A model generated the notes under the pieces. That model was not told where the DNA came from. It saw only the letters and a list, made by a program, of their open reading frames with translations, and ran no database searches. Shown here piece by piece: positions 11,750 through 20,719 of a stretch of DNA of 64,000 bases (the first letter of the stretch is position 1; each line of letters begins with the position of its first letter). Origin of the DNA: Linanthus parryae (taxonomy: Eukaryota; Streptophyta; Magnoliopsida; Ericales; Polemoniaceae). The position numbers and the translations under genes were made by a program. The stretch covers positions 22,193,001 to 22,257,000 of the forward strand of contig JALGPY010000003.1 of the NCBI GenBank assembly GCA_023055425.1. Direction: 5' to 3'.

Positions 11750-12537
11750 ATTTGTATAATGTTTGTTTGGGGTGATTCAAATGAAAAGAAGAAAGTTCAC
11801 TTATGAATTGGAACACTCTTCGCAAACCTAACGAGTTTTGGTGGTCTTGGTTTAAAGAACACCAGAAGCCAAAACCTTTCTTCGATTAGTAAGTTTAGTT
11901 GGAATTTTCTTTTTGATAACAACCGATTGGGACGTAAAGTTGATTAAAATAAAAATCAAAGATACTTCTTTGAATTCTTCCGGGAGGAACTCTTCTTCCT
12001 ACATTTGGGAATGCATTTTACTCAGTAACTCTATAGTTTTCAATTAAAGTCAAATGGAGTGTGGGCAATGGTAATTGTATCTCTTTATGGAAGGACTGGT
12101 GGTGTGTCAATGAGCCTCTTTGTAAAACCTACCCCCACCTTACCAACAATGATATTGTGATTACTTTGATTGATTCTAACGGAAAATGGAATTTGAGTGA
12201 TATTAGCAATTCCATCTCCATGGAGGCAAACCAGATTTCTAAGATTGTTCTTCCTACATCTTTTGTTTGTGAGGATGCACTCTTTTAGATTAATTCTAAC
12301 AGGAGTGCATGTATTTCGTATGGTTGATGCTTACAACATTAGCAATGGTAGCCCTGCTCATAGTACTGATGTTACCAGAGGAGATTGGATTAATCTTTGA
12401 AAACTAAAAATTCCTTATAAGATCATCCATTTTCCTTTCCACTGTTCTACATGGTAAAATCATTGCCAATGAAACCAGCAAAATTAGAGGTTTCAGTGGT
12501 AATGATATTGAAGGGGTGTACAGTAGGTAGAAATACA
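11750..12537 (+). pseudogene. L1-type LINE fragment: C-terminal part of the reverse-transcriptase ORF
   Basis: Broken frames read VWGDSNEKKKVHL and then FGGLGLK near 11765-11870. A longer open stretch (12061-12288) has the form VGNGNCISLWKDWWC...LIDSNGKWNLSDI, followed by KLKIPYKI near 12405. These are the conserved blocks after the RT of plant L1 elements, up to the zinc-binding zf-RVT segment. Several frame changes show it is dead. The matching RNase H part is found 6.5 kb away at 19066-19638 on the same strand, so this is one LINE split by later insertions. Confidence 0.75.
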
Positions 12538-13554
12538 TGATCAATACTCTAGAAAGGGGGGGGGGGTGAATAGAGTATGCATAATTTTGCTAAACTTTGC
12601 AAGAATAGTGGTTTCAAAAGATTTGTAAAGAGATTCAAGCCCTTGGAATAAAACAGTTAGAGTAAACAGAAGAATAAGTCTATTTCAAGGCCTTGAAATG
12701 AGTTTCAAACCCTTGAAAATAAACTGTTTTGAATGCTGCAAGAGTTCTATGTTTGTAACTGAAAAGTAAATGCAACACAAGATATATAGAGTTCAGTCCA
12801 CATGGACCTACGTCTATACCTCAAGGATCTTCTCCCTGTAGGATTTTCAACATAGTTATTATTAATCAACAGCTAAGACCTAGATCTCAAGCACATATAG
12901 ATGTCTTACTCTGTTACAGCTTATGGTTCTCACTAACCTATCAAGTACCTGCTCTAGCTATCTGATTAACTAAGAATTCTCTATTGTTCACCTTGAACAA
13001 TCATTGAGAATGATAACTAGGAGTATTATCAAAATGATATACAAATGAAGATCAGAATAAGAAGAACACAGGAAATGAAACTGCAGTGAGTATGCATTGT
13101 TCTTCTGATGCTATGGATTGAGAGATGAATCTGCTTCTTTGATGTTTGTCAATCCTTGATTGTTTTTGTGTCTCTGTGAATTGCTCTCAGTTGTTGTTTA
13201 TTTCGAATTCCTTCAGCAATTCTCTGTTTAAAGCACTCAGATTGAATGGAGGATCACCATGATCTTCTCAACAAACTTTCCTGAAAATGTGCTTCATACT
13301 GATTTGATCTTGTTGGAAGTATATAGAGAAGCTTTTAAACACAGCAGATAGATTTCAGAATCAATCATCAAGCAGTTACCATATCTGCAAAACACAAGTT
13401 AGGAAACAGGTTCCTACAAAATAGGAAAAAATTCCCTGCAATACTGAATCAAACAGATACTGTTAGATCCTGCAAACTGTGTAAAAACACTTTATCTTTC
13501 AACATCAAATAACATCTAATCATGCACAAGGGTTTATGAGTTGAATCAAGTACA
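12538..13554 (-). repeat. Sirevirus-like (Copia) LTR, about 1.0 kb
   Basis: Read on the minus strand, the LTR end has the CTATTCACCCCCC...TCTAGAG signature common near the 3' end of plant Sirevirus LTRs (G11 run at 12556-12566 on the plus strand). A purine tract, CTTAGGGGGAG, sits at 13560-13570 just before the proposed TG start. TG...CA limits of 12538 and 13554 give 1017 bp, which is normal for the group. There is no primer-binding site past 12538, so this is a 3' LTR with a truncated internal part on its right. The exact ends are proposals. Confidence 0.6.
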
Positions 13555-13845
13555 TAAACTCCCCCTAAGTTCGTGCATATAAAGCTCAGTCAGTTTTAAG
13601 GCTTTGAAAACTGATTCAAGGCCTTGAAATATACTAGCTATTTCAAGTCTTGACCCTGCATTGAACTTACAGATACTTGTAACATATGGTGTTACTTCTG
13701 AGAGTTGAAACCGATGAGAGGATGCACTGATGTTCAGAAATTTTGGTCTCAGCACTGGTTGTGTCGGATGAGAACGTGTTTATTTATTATGTTAATATGA
13801 ATTTCAAAGCTTGAGTTGCCAATAACCTTAAGGAGGAAATGTTGG
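13555..13845 (-). other. Truncated 3' internal region of the Sirevirus-like element
   Basis: It is about 290 bp upstream (minus strand) of the purine tract. A short open stretch ends FQGLESVFKALKLTELYMHELRG but matches no domain I know. The 14-bp palindrome TTCAAGGCCTTGAA occurs at 13613-13626 and again inside the LTR at about 12685. Confidence 0.4.
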
Positions 13846-14210
13846 AAGGAGAGGTCGGACCATAATATTAATAGCATTAATTATTGCGATAGTATAATTG
13901 TAGCGATAGTGTAATTATAGCGATAGCGTAATTATAGGGTCGGTAATAATTCTGGGCTGATTTTTCCATTTGGGCTCAGACATATACTTGGGCTCCATTC
14001 TTTAGTTTGGCCTAAATTTGTTTTGGGGTATAAATTTTCTTTTGGGCCCAATTATGTTGGGCAACAAGCATGTGTGTTTGGTGCTACTTTGAGACTACAA
14101 AGTGAGCTCCTCAAGCTCGTTTGTCGCCCATTTGATCCGGGCAAACAAAATAAAAGGAAAATCGGGACCTCTCGGAGATTTTTTTTACACACCCACCTCG
14201 AGTTTGAGTA
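13846..14210 (+). repeat. Partial, oppositely oriented LTR-like piece with a 17-bp minisatellite
   Basis: After a purine stretch (AAGGAGGAAA) the text begins TGTTGGAAGGAGAGG. It then carries three and a half 17-bp units of the type AATTATAGCGATAGTGT (13879-13895, 13896-13912, 13913-13929, partial from 13930). The same unit is found on the opposite strand in the Ale-like LTRs at 15239 and 18922, so this is a related U3 in inverted orientation. A TATA-like GGTATAAATTTTC lies near 14026. Confidence 0.45.
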
Positions 14211-15226
14211 GTGAGTGTCTGCTATCCAGAACCACGAACCGGAATACTCCTACAATTTCCAAAAAACATATCAGAAATAGGACTATTGGATGAGACAGAA
14301 GAAAGCATACCGGCATTGGATGTAAGATGTGAAGAGGCCCCCGAATCCATATACCAAGTTCTGTCCAAATGTTGGTGGGTCATGCCCGGTGTTGCTGTGA
14401 GAACATCTTTTCGTTGGATAGAGCTCGAATCAATGATATTGTGGTCTACTGTAGAAAGTGATTAAGGAAGACAAACCCATCTGCCCCCAGGTTGGGTGTG
14501 GCCCATGTATGAGTAGAGGCCTTGTAGGAGCAGAACTTGCACAGAGGAGGTTGAGTTTCGCAAAACGAGTTTGAAAACGGATTCATAACACCCAAAAACC
14601 TTGGAAACTGATCTGGCCGGTCCAAACTGGAGCAAAATCGAGCTAAAATCAAACGGCTTGGTGAAGGGAGTCGTGAAACCTAGATGGTGGCTGAAGTGAG
14701 CCGCTGAGTGGAGAAGGAAGCCGACAAGAGAAGCGCGGCTTGCAAGGAAGCCGATTGAGACGATAAGGAGAACAGCGGCTGACAAGGAAGCCGAAGCCGC
14801 GAAGTGACCTGGCGGCTCGCACAGAAGCGACAAGTCGTGGGCAGAAGCTGAAATGCTCCACCCGGAAGCCTACGCAAGGGACTCGGATCAACACTGAGCC
14901 GCACGCGCTAAGCCGGCTGAAGGGCGGCGGTACAGGGGCTTTGGGTGGCGCGTTGGCCCGCGTCTGGCAGCGTTTTCCGTGAAATTTTTAGGGCTGACTC
15001 GTATTTCAATGCCGAATCCAATGGTGGTGGTGGTGAGATCAGTCGACGACCAGAGGACGGTGAATTTCTGAGCAGTGCGACGAAAATAATATATGAAAAC
15101 GACGAAGAAGAATGAAATCCTAAAGTCGTAGAGGTTGAGGGATGGTGCTAATCGGCGTTAATGGCTGCCGGATCAGCTGTAGTGGCGTGGGGCCGGATAG
15201 AAGAAGAAGATGGATCTAGAACCCTA
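14211..15226 (-). pseudogene. Ale/Retrofit-like Copia: leader, gag remnant and protease
   Basis: Downstream (minus strand) of the primer site at 15227-15238 lies a GC-rich leader. Broken gag frames follow, then a protease with WYMDSGASSHLTSN near 14340-14380 and a following ...SIPVRGSG near 14225. These are the standard Copia aspartic-protease landmarks. The element stops at about 14210 and nothing of integrase or RT follows. It is therefore the 5' part of an element whose upstream LTR (15239-15388) also serves as the 3' LTR of the pieces to its right. Confidence 0.65.
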
Positions 15227-15238
15227 GCTCTGATACCA
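15227..15238 (-). promoter_or_regulatory. Primer-binding site, tRNA-Met type (Ale-like element, left unit)
   Basis: GCTCTGATACCA on the plus strand is the complement of TGGTATCAGAGC. It directly follows the CA end of the minus-strand LTR at 15239-15388. Confidence 0.9.
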
Positions 15239-15388
15239 TGTTAGATGGTGAAATTGTCCTCTCCGGAAATCTCAATTCATCACTGATTTATAAACAAAGC
15301 ATTTACAGGTGAATCCCAATAATTACGCTAATCCCTATAATTAGGCTATCGCTATAATTACACTAACGCTATAATTATTCCTATTACA
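15239..15388 (-). repeat. 150-bp LTR shared between two Ale-like internal regions
   Basis: On the minus strand it starts TGTAATAGGAATAATTAT, directly after a purine tract (CTGCGGGGA), and ends CATCTAACA, directly before a tRNA-Met primer site. It is therefore at once a 3' LTR for the RT/RNase H on its right and a 5' LTR for the leader and protease on its left. The 17-bp AATTATAGCGATAG-type repeats are in its first half. Confidence 0.85.
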
Positions 15389-16920
15389 TCCCCGCAGTCG
15401 GAACTGGAGAATGATGAACGTTCAGACTGGAGCGAAATCTTTCAAATAATTGACAAGGCGGACCTTTGGTGAAGATATCCGCATACTGAAAATCAGCGGG
15501 AATGTGAAGAACCCGAAGTTGGCCGAGACGAACATTTTTTCGGACAAAATGAAGATCAATATAAATATGTTTCGTGCGTTGGTTTTGAACCGGATTAAAC
15601 GATAGGTAGAACGCACCGACATTATCACAATAGCAGAGAGAGGTCTTCGGAGGATGAACCTTGAGCTCAAGGAGAAGGTTGTGAAGCCTGCACAGCTCGG
15701 AAACAGCGTTGGCAACTCCATGGTACTCAGCCTCGGCACTTGAGCGAAAGACAGTGACTTGTCGTTTGGACGACCAGCTAAAGAAGGTTGTCTCCGAAGA
15801 AAGTGCAAAAACTATAGGTGGAGCGACGCGTGTCCGGGAAACCAGCCCAGTCAGCATCCGTTTATGCCGTGAGACCCGTAGAGGCAGTAGCCGAGATGTG
15901 AAACCGGAGATCAAGAGTTCCACCCAATAGTGAAGCAAGCGTTTCAACGCGCGCATATGATGCTCTCGAGGATCATGCATGAAGAGACAGATCTGCTGAA
16001 CAGCATAAGAGATGTCCGGACGAATGAAGGTAAGGTACTGAAGAGCGCCTGCTAAGCTGCGGTAGAGTGTGGGATCATTAACCAAAGGTCCGGAACCCGT
16101 GGTGAGTTTGGAGCCAGTCTCAACCGGAGTGATAACGGGCTTACGGCCTACCATCGATGCACGCTGCAAAATCTCAGAGGCATACTGGCGTTGTCAGAGA
16201 ACCATACCAGAAGCAGTCCGAGTGACAGCAATGCCTAGAAAATGATGTGGAGGTCCAAGATCAGTTATAGCAAACTCAGTCGAAAGCTGAGTGATAACCC
16301 GCTGCACAACTGTAGAAGAGGACCCTGTAATGATGATATCGTCAACGTAGAGGAGGAGGTAGACAATATATGATCCCTGACGGTAGACAAACAGAGACTC
16401 ATCACATCTACAACTGGAGAATCTCACAGAGCAGGTGAGAAAAGTAGCAAAGCGCTGAAACAACGCACGACCTTTCTTCTTCAGCCCATACAGGGACTTA
16501 CGTAATCGACAGAGATGATCCGGATGATGGGTCATGCCAGCACGTTCCTAACTCAGAGTAGTAACAGAGGGAGACGAACCCGCAGTGGCAGCAAAAACCT
16601 GTGAACGCTGAGATGGTCCTGGACCAAGAATACATGACGTAACTGTAGGCTCGGAGGGTCATGACTGTTTCCACCCCGATGGGGGGAGATATGGGTGTGC
16701 ATTCAGGGACGATGGGGAAGGACACCACACCCAACTGCCGTGAGGGGGGGGGGGGGCAGGGTGCTGTTGAGCGCGAGCCCGCCCTTTACGGGAATTCTGA
16801 TATCGGTCACCGTGACTATGACGACCTTGTGACTGTATTGTTGTTACTGGAAGGGGGGCAGTGGGTTTGCGAGGTCGTGACATTGTTAACCACAAGTGGA
16901 CGTGAGTATATGTAGACAAA
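15384..16920 (-). pseudogene. Ale/Retrofit-like Copia: gag C-terminus fused to RT and RNase H by deletion
   Basis: From right to left, a gag tail rich in Pro, Ser and Arg (GDRYQNSRKGRARAQQHP, then SLNAHPYLPPSGW) lies at about 16660-16900. It passes without protease or integrase into RT near 16535 (CRLRKSLYGLKK, then LLYVDDIIITGSSS at about 16335). A stop near 16192 breaks the frame. RNase H follows with SSAEAEY, YCDNVGA and RTKHIYIDLHFVR, ending DIFTKG...FRSSLNVHHS at 15384. The short LTR and this C-terminus fit the Ale/Retrofit lineage. Protease and integrase are missing, so the copy is defective by internal deletion as well as by point lesions. Confidence 0.8.
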
Positions 16921-17480
16921 TCAACAAATCAAGTGGACCCAAAAAATGCTGATATCATCTATGGGTGGGTTCAAGTGATATTCAGAAACTCATAGAAGGC
17001 TAACTGAAATATAATATATGTGGAGCTGATTTGTAATCACACAAGAACATGGGTCCTGTAGCATGTTACCCCACAGTGTATCACTAACAAAACAGATAAC
17101 CCTTCTTCCCCCAACGGCGGCTCGACGAAACAGAACGCAGAGTTTTGCAGAGACACAAAGCTAATCACGGTGGTCAGAGAACAGCGCATGGAACTGAGGC
17201 GTTAGCGCAGCGCTGAGGACGGTGATCTGCTTGGACGGCGATAACAGAGGTCGCACACGATCTTGGCGCAGCCGGACGTGTAAGAGAAGAAACAGGCGGC
17301 GATTGGAAGCGCTACTATGCGAGGCAGCGAGCGACGCTCGTGCAGTCGATGTCGCAGAGTGCAACGGAGAGAGAGAGGGAGCGAAGACGATCGGAGCAGA
17401 CCACAGGGGCGGCAACGGCGATGGCAGCGCACGGTGGGAAGGTGTACAATAGCGGATTAGGCATCTGGGGTTGCTCTGAT
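16921..17480 (-). other. Leader of the right-hand Ale-like unit
   Basis: It lies between the split primer site (17473-17480) and the gag remnant. The part from 17100 to 17450 is GC-rich and reads through in several frames without a recognisable domain. The N-terminal half of gag is missing. Confidence 0.45.
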
Positions 17481-18912
17481 TGTTGGAATAGATGCCCTAG
17501 AGGCAATCTAGTTTAGTATGAATTTGTATATAGCTAGAAAATTCATTTATTATTTATTGGATATTTAATATAATGAAGTCCTTAGATTTACAATTGTGTT
17601 GTTTATCTTAAATATCCCTAGTCAAGTATAATGATTAATGGGACAATCATCTATAGACTAGTATGGGGTTGGATTGATATAGAGATATCACGATCCAACA
17701 CATAGGTGTGCATTGCGGAATGTTGCACTGGATTGACCCATCTCCGAGAAGGCTACATACATGTTATGTTGAGTCACAAGTGCTTCTCGCGGTGCAATGG
17801 TATTGTCATCCTTAGACTTGAAGTCACTAGATATTCTAGTTGTGGATCATTGTGATCTTGGTAGCGTTAAACGCTACACCGTGACTGGGTAGTTATAAAG
17901 GCGTGTACTGGATACAATGAGAAGCAAGCTTAGAGATCGTAGTGGACGTAGAGAGGATTTGCCCCTCCCACATAACGGGAGTAACTATCCTAGGCCACTC
18001 GAGGGATAGTGCTTATAGAATGTCTGGCCAGACTCAAATAAATCAATATAGGATATTGATGTTATTTGCACGAATAAGGCTATTCCCATAGATCGAGAAA
18101 CTATGGATTGGATATACGAGTGTAACTTGTATGTCTCGTGTCCAATCCGGATATGGAGGCAAAGGGATGAGACAATTACTTGTACAAAGGTTGTCAAGAT
18201 GACTATTCTATTAGTTGGCTAGAATGGATGTTTTGCTAGAAACCGCTCCATATTAGCAAATAGTTGCTACCAACTAGATAGAACCTATGGGGTCACACGC
18301 TACATAGAGTTGAACTAGATTTGGGAATTAATTAATTGGATTAATTAATTATAAGGATCACTTTGCAAAACCTTGCAAACTTAGTAGGGACTAATTTGCA
18401 AGGAAGGGACTAAATTGAATTCTAGTTGGACTAGAATAAGTCCTTTAGGTAGTTAACAAGGAGTTGTTGGACTATATAAAGGACCCTCCTTCCTTCCTTC
18501 CTCATAACTTATGCTCATTAGTGAACATAACAAGAGTGGGAGAGAACAAAAGGAGAGAGAGCAAGCAACAAGGAGGCCGACCCGACCCCCTTGCCGCCGC
18601 CCTCACCCCGTCGGCCAAAAAGAGGGCCGAAGCCCCTCTTTTGTCTCGTTTTGCGTGATTCCTTCATCCTCTTCCTAATCCGGGCTAGCACGAAGGAGTT
18701 TGGGAGATCTAGGATCAACTCTAGGCGTGGATCAACTATAGAGAACGTGACATTATTCGCGTTTGAAGTCATCAAGGAGAACCCAAAGGTGTGTTTATGA
18801 TTTCTTACCTTCACTATCGTTATGCATCTAGACTTGTGATCCTTGGAGGGTTTTGCATGGTTATTTGTTTGATTATGCTTCCGTTGCGCGATCCATGAAT
18901 CAAAATCCTACA
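17481..18912 (+). repeat. Solo LTR of the Angela family (1432 bp)
   Basis: It begins TGTTGGAATAGATGCCC and ends AATCCTACA, with CTGAT on both sides (17476-17480 and 18913-18917). It aligns along its full length with the LTRs at 1016 and 10188. No internal region is attached. Solo LTRs arise by unequal recombination between the two LTRs of one element. The target was the tRNA-Met primer site of the Ale-like element, which is cut into GCTCTGAT (17473-17480) and ACCA (18918-18921). Confidence 0.95.
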
Positions 18913-18921
18913 CTGATACCA

Positions 18922-19053
18922 TGTTAGATGGTGAATTTGTTCTCTCCGAACATCTCTATTCATCAGTAATTTATACACAAAGTATTTACAGGTGAATTCT
19001 TACAATTATGCTATCGCTATAATTACACTATCACTATAATTATTGCTATTAAA
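18922..19053 (-). repeat. 5' LTR of the right-hand Ale-like unit
   Basis: It matches the LTR at 15239-15388 on the minus strand, ending ...CATCTAACA next to the split primer site. It carries the same AATTATAGTGATAG-type units. The outer end, expected at about 19053, is altered (CTATTAAA where CTATTACA is found in the other copy). Confidence 0.75.
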
Positions 19054-19065
19054 TATTTAGTTTGC

Positions 19066-19638
19066 CTACACCTAATGGTATTTATGGGCGAGAAGAAACA
19101 ATTTTGTGTTTAACAACACATGGATAAATGAGAGTCTACTTCTATAATGATCTCTAAACAGGTCAAGCTCAACTAGGGAGCTTTTTCTTCCCCATCTCTG
19201 GGTATATTATTTTTGCCTAGACAATATAAATAGTCACTGGTGTACTCCTCCTGCAGATTTTATAAAGATGAATATTGACGGATGTGTGAGGATGAACCCA
19301 AGTAAGGCCGATTTTAGTGGTGTTTTCAGAAATAGAAAAGGGAACTGGCTGCTTGGATTTATGAGGAAATTCAACAACCTTACCAGTCTTAAAGGTGAAA
19401 TTTGGGGATCAACATAGGCATAACTGATGGAATTAAAACTGGTGCTACCTCCATGCAATCACATTTCATTGATGGGAAATTTTTGCTGGAAATAATCAAC
19501 TGCCATGTTAAGCTCATCACAAGCGATTCGGATAAGGTTGCCAATGCGCTTGCCGATTTTGGAGCTGGACAATTTGAGGGTCTATGTGTGATGAATGAAC
19601 AACCTGTTGATGTTAAGGGGCTCATGATTATCACATGA
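19066..19638 (+). pseudogene. L1-type LINE fragment: spacer and RNase H domain, 3' end of the ORF
   Basis: The frame begins near WRRRNNFVFNN (about 19088). It continues WCTPPADFIKMNIDGCVRMNPSKADFSGVFRN (19240-19330) and, after a frame change near 19408, reads to LITSDSDKVANALADFGA and a TGA at 19636-19638. CTPP.DFIKMNIDG is the typical start of the RNase H domain that ends plant L1 ORF2 proteins, and the ANALADFGA tail is also standard. The upstream part is 11750-12537, and the Sirevirus, Ale and Angela insertions lie between. It is non-functional. Confidence 0.75.
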
Positions 19639-19654
19639 GCCCTTGCATGCAGCT

Positions 19655-19738
19655 AGGGTGGTATCGCAAGTGGTAGAGCGTTGGAAGTCCCAGCATGAAG
19701 TCATGGGTTCAAATCCGTTTGACGATAAAACAATTTCC
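19655..19738 (+). ncRNA. tRNA-like sequence with A and B boxes, SINE or LINE tail
   Basis: It starts 16 bases after the LINE stop codon. TGGTATCGCAAGTGG (19659-19673) resembles a Pol III A box. GGTTCAAATCC (19706-19716) is a near-perfect B box, and the spacing is that of a tRNA gene. The D and anticodon arms pair poorly, so it is not a working tRNA. An A-rich tail (AAAAAAAAATAAAAATAA) follows. It is either a very short tRNA-derived SINE inserted at the LINE end, or a tRNA-like 3' UTR of the LINE itself. Confidence 0.65.
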
Positions 19739-19760
19739 CAAAAAAAAATAAAAATAATTC

Positions 19761-19945
19761 ATCACATCTTATTGGGATTGGAATGTTTTGGAATGTTTTC
19801 TTGTAAGTTTGAAGTTGAGTCATTTGTTTTGATTTTGAATTTTTTCAAAAAAAATATAAATAAATCATCACATCTTATTGGGGTTGGAATGGTTTCTTGT
19901 AAGTTTGAAGTTGAGTCATTTGTTTTGATTTTGATTTTTTTTGTT
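19761..19945 (+). repeat. Two-copy tandem duplication, period 106 bp
   Basis: ATCACATCTTATTGGG starts at 19761 and again at 19867. Both copies run through GTAAGTTTGAAGTTGAGTC to TTTTGATTTTGA. The first copy has an extra GGAATGTTTT. No gene is present. Confidence 0.8.
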
Positions 19946-20039
19946 TTTTGTTTTTGCACTGTTTGTTTTTACTCAAATTGGAGGAAAAAAAAAACAATGG
20001 AAAAGGCCCAACCCACGACTAACAAAAAAAGGCCCAGCC

Positions 20040-20196
20040 GGTAACTACTAAAAAAAGCACAAAATTCTATTTACCCTAATTGGTGACATCAGTGAAACGT
20101 ATTGAATCCATTCCATTACTCCTCGTATCCTCCTACAGATCGCCGTCCTTTGTTTTGACTTTTGGCGAAAGCCGCAGAACTGCCCCTCTTGCCTCC
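20040..20196 (+). promoter_or_regulatory. 5' flank of host gene family copy A, cut off by the Reina insertion
   Basis: This stretch (TTCTATTTACC, TGGTGAC, GAAACGTATTGAAT, TCCTCCTACAGAT) parallels the sequence directly upstream of the ATG in copy B (49990-50093). In copy A the next bases (CCTCC, then ATGGCCAAGACC) are found only after the 5.7-kb retrotransposon, at 25867. The homology suggests it is the promoter-proximal or 5' UTR segment of one gene. Confidence 0.6.
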
Positions 20197-20685
20197 TGTC
20201 AGGAACTTGAGGTTCCTGACCTAGAATTCACAGAAGAAGAGAAATTCGAGAGAGAGAGGAAGAAGATGAATTGCAGAGATTAATCAATTTCATACCTAAA
20301 TCAAATGGAAAATACAGTACTTATACACTGGTGGGTAGAAATGAAAATAACAGAACTTTGGGGCAGCATTGTAATTAAGCCAAATGTCTAACGGCCTGTG
20401 CCACGCTGGCATTGTGACACCACTCGACCAATCCGCAGCCAGGCTTGTGCCACGCCAGACGCCACGCCACCACCATGGAGTGGAACGATGCCGTTCCACT
20501 AAATGGATTCAAACCCAACGTTTAAAACCAACCAACGGCCCAGATCATCCCGATTTCCTGATCGTACGGTTACTGCTACTCCCAAGTTCATGTCATTAGT
20601 TTATTTCACTTTGCACTTCAGTCCATATTATAGGTCATCAGTTTCCTCTTCTTTTCACTTTAGTCCTTCTCTCAATCTCCTGACA
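20197..20685 (-). repeat. 3' LTR of the Reina-like element (489 bp)
   Basis: It is bounded by TG...CA and has CCTCC directly to its left. Near the left edge lies a perfect 9-bp inverted repeat, GTCAGGAAC-TTGAG-GTTCCTGAC (20198-20220), which would form a hairpin at the U5 end of the minus-strand transcript. Confidence 0.95.
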
Positions 20686-20699
20686 AAGCACTCCCCTTC
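20686..20699 (-). promoter_or_regulatory. Polypurine tract of the Reina-like element
   Basis: The minus strand reads TTGAAGGGGAGTGCTT directly before the 3' LTR. Confidence 0.8.
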
Positions 20700-20719
20700 A
20701 AGATTCATGCCCACATGAA

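Noticed and set aside
14462..14904. Several overlapping minus-strand frames of 68-123 codons
   Set aside because: They are alternative phases through the decayed gag and leader of the Ale-like element. Only the protease motif nearby is meaningful.
19655..19727. Functional tRNA gene
   Set aside because: The B box is good and the A box fair, but the D and anticodon arms do not pair well, the acceptor stem is missing and an A-tail follows.
20384..20718. Small plus-strand frames repeated at 25565-26022
   Set aside because: They lie in the LTRs of the Reina-like element, antisense to it, and exist twice only because the LTR is duplicated.
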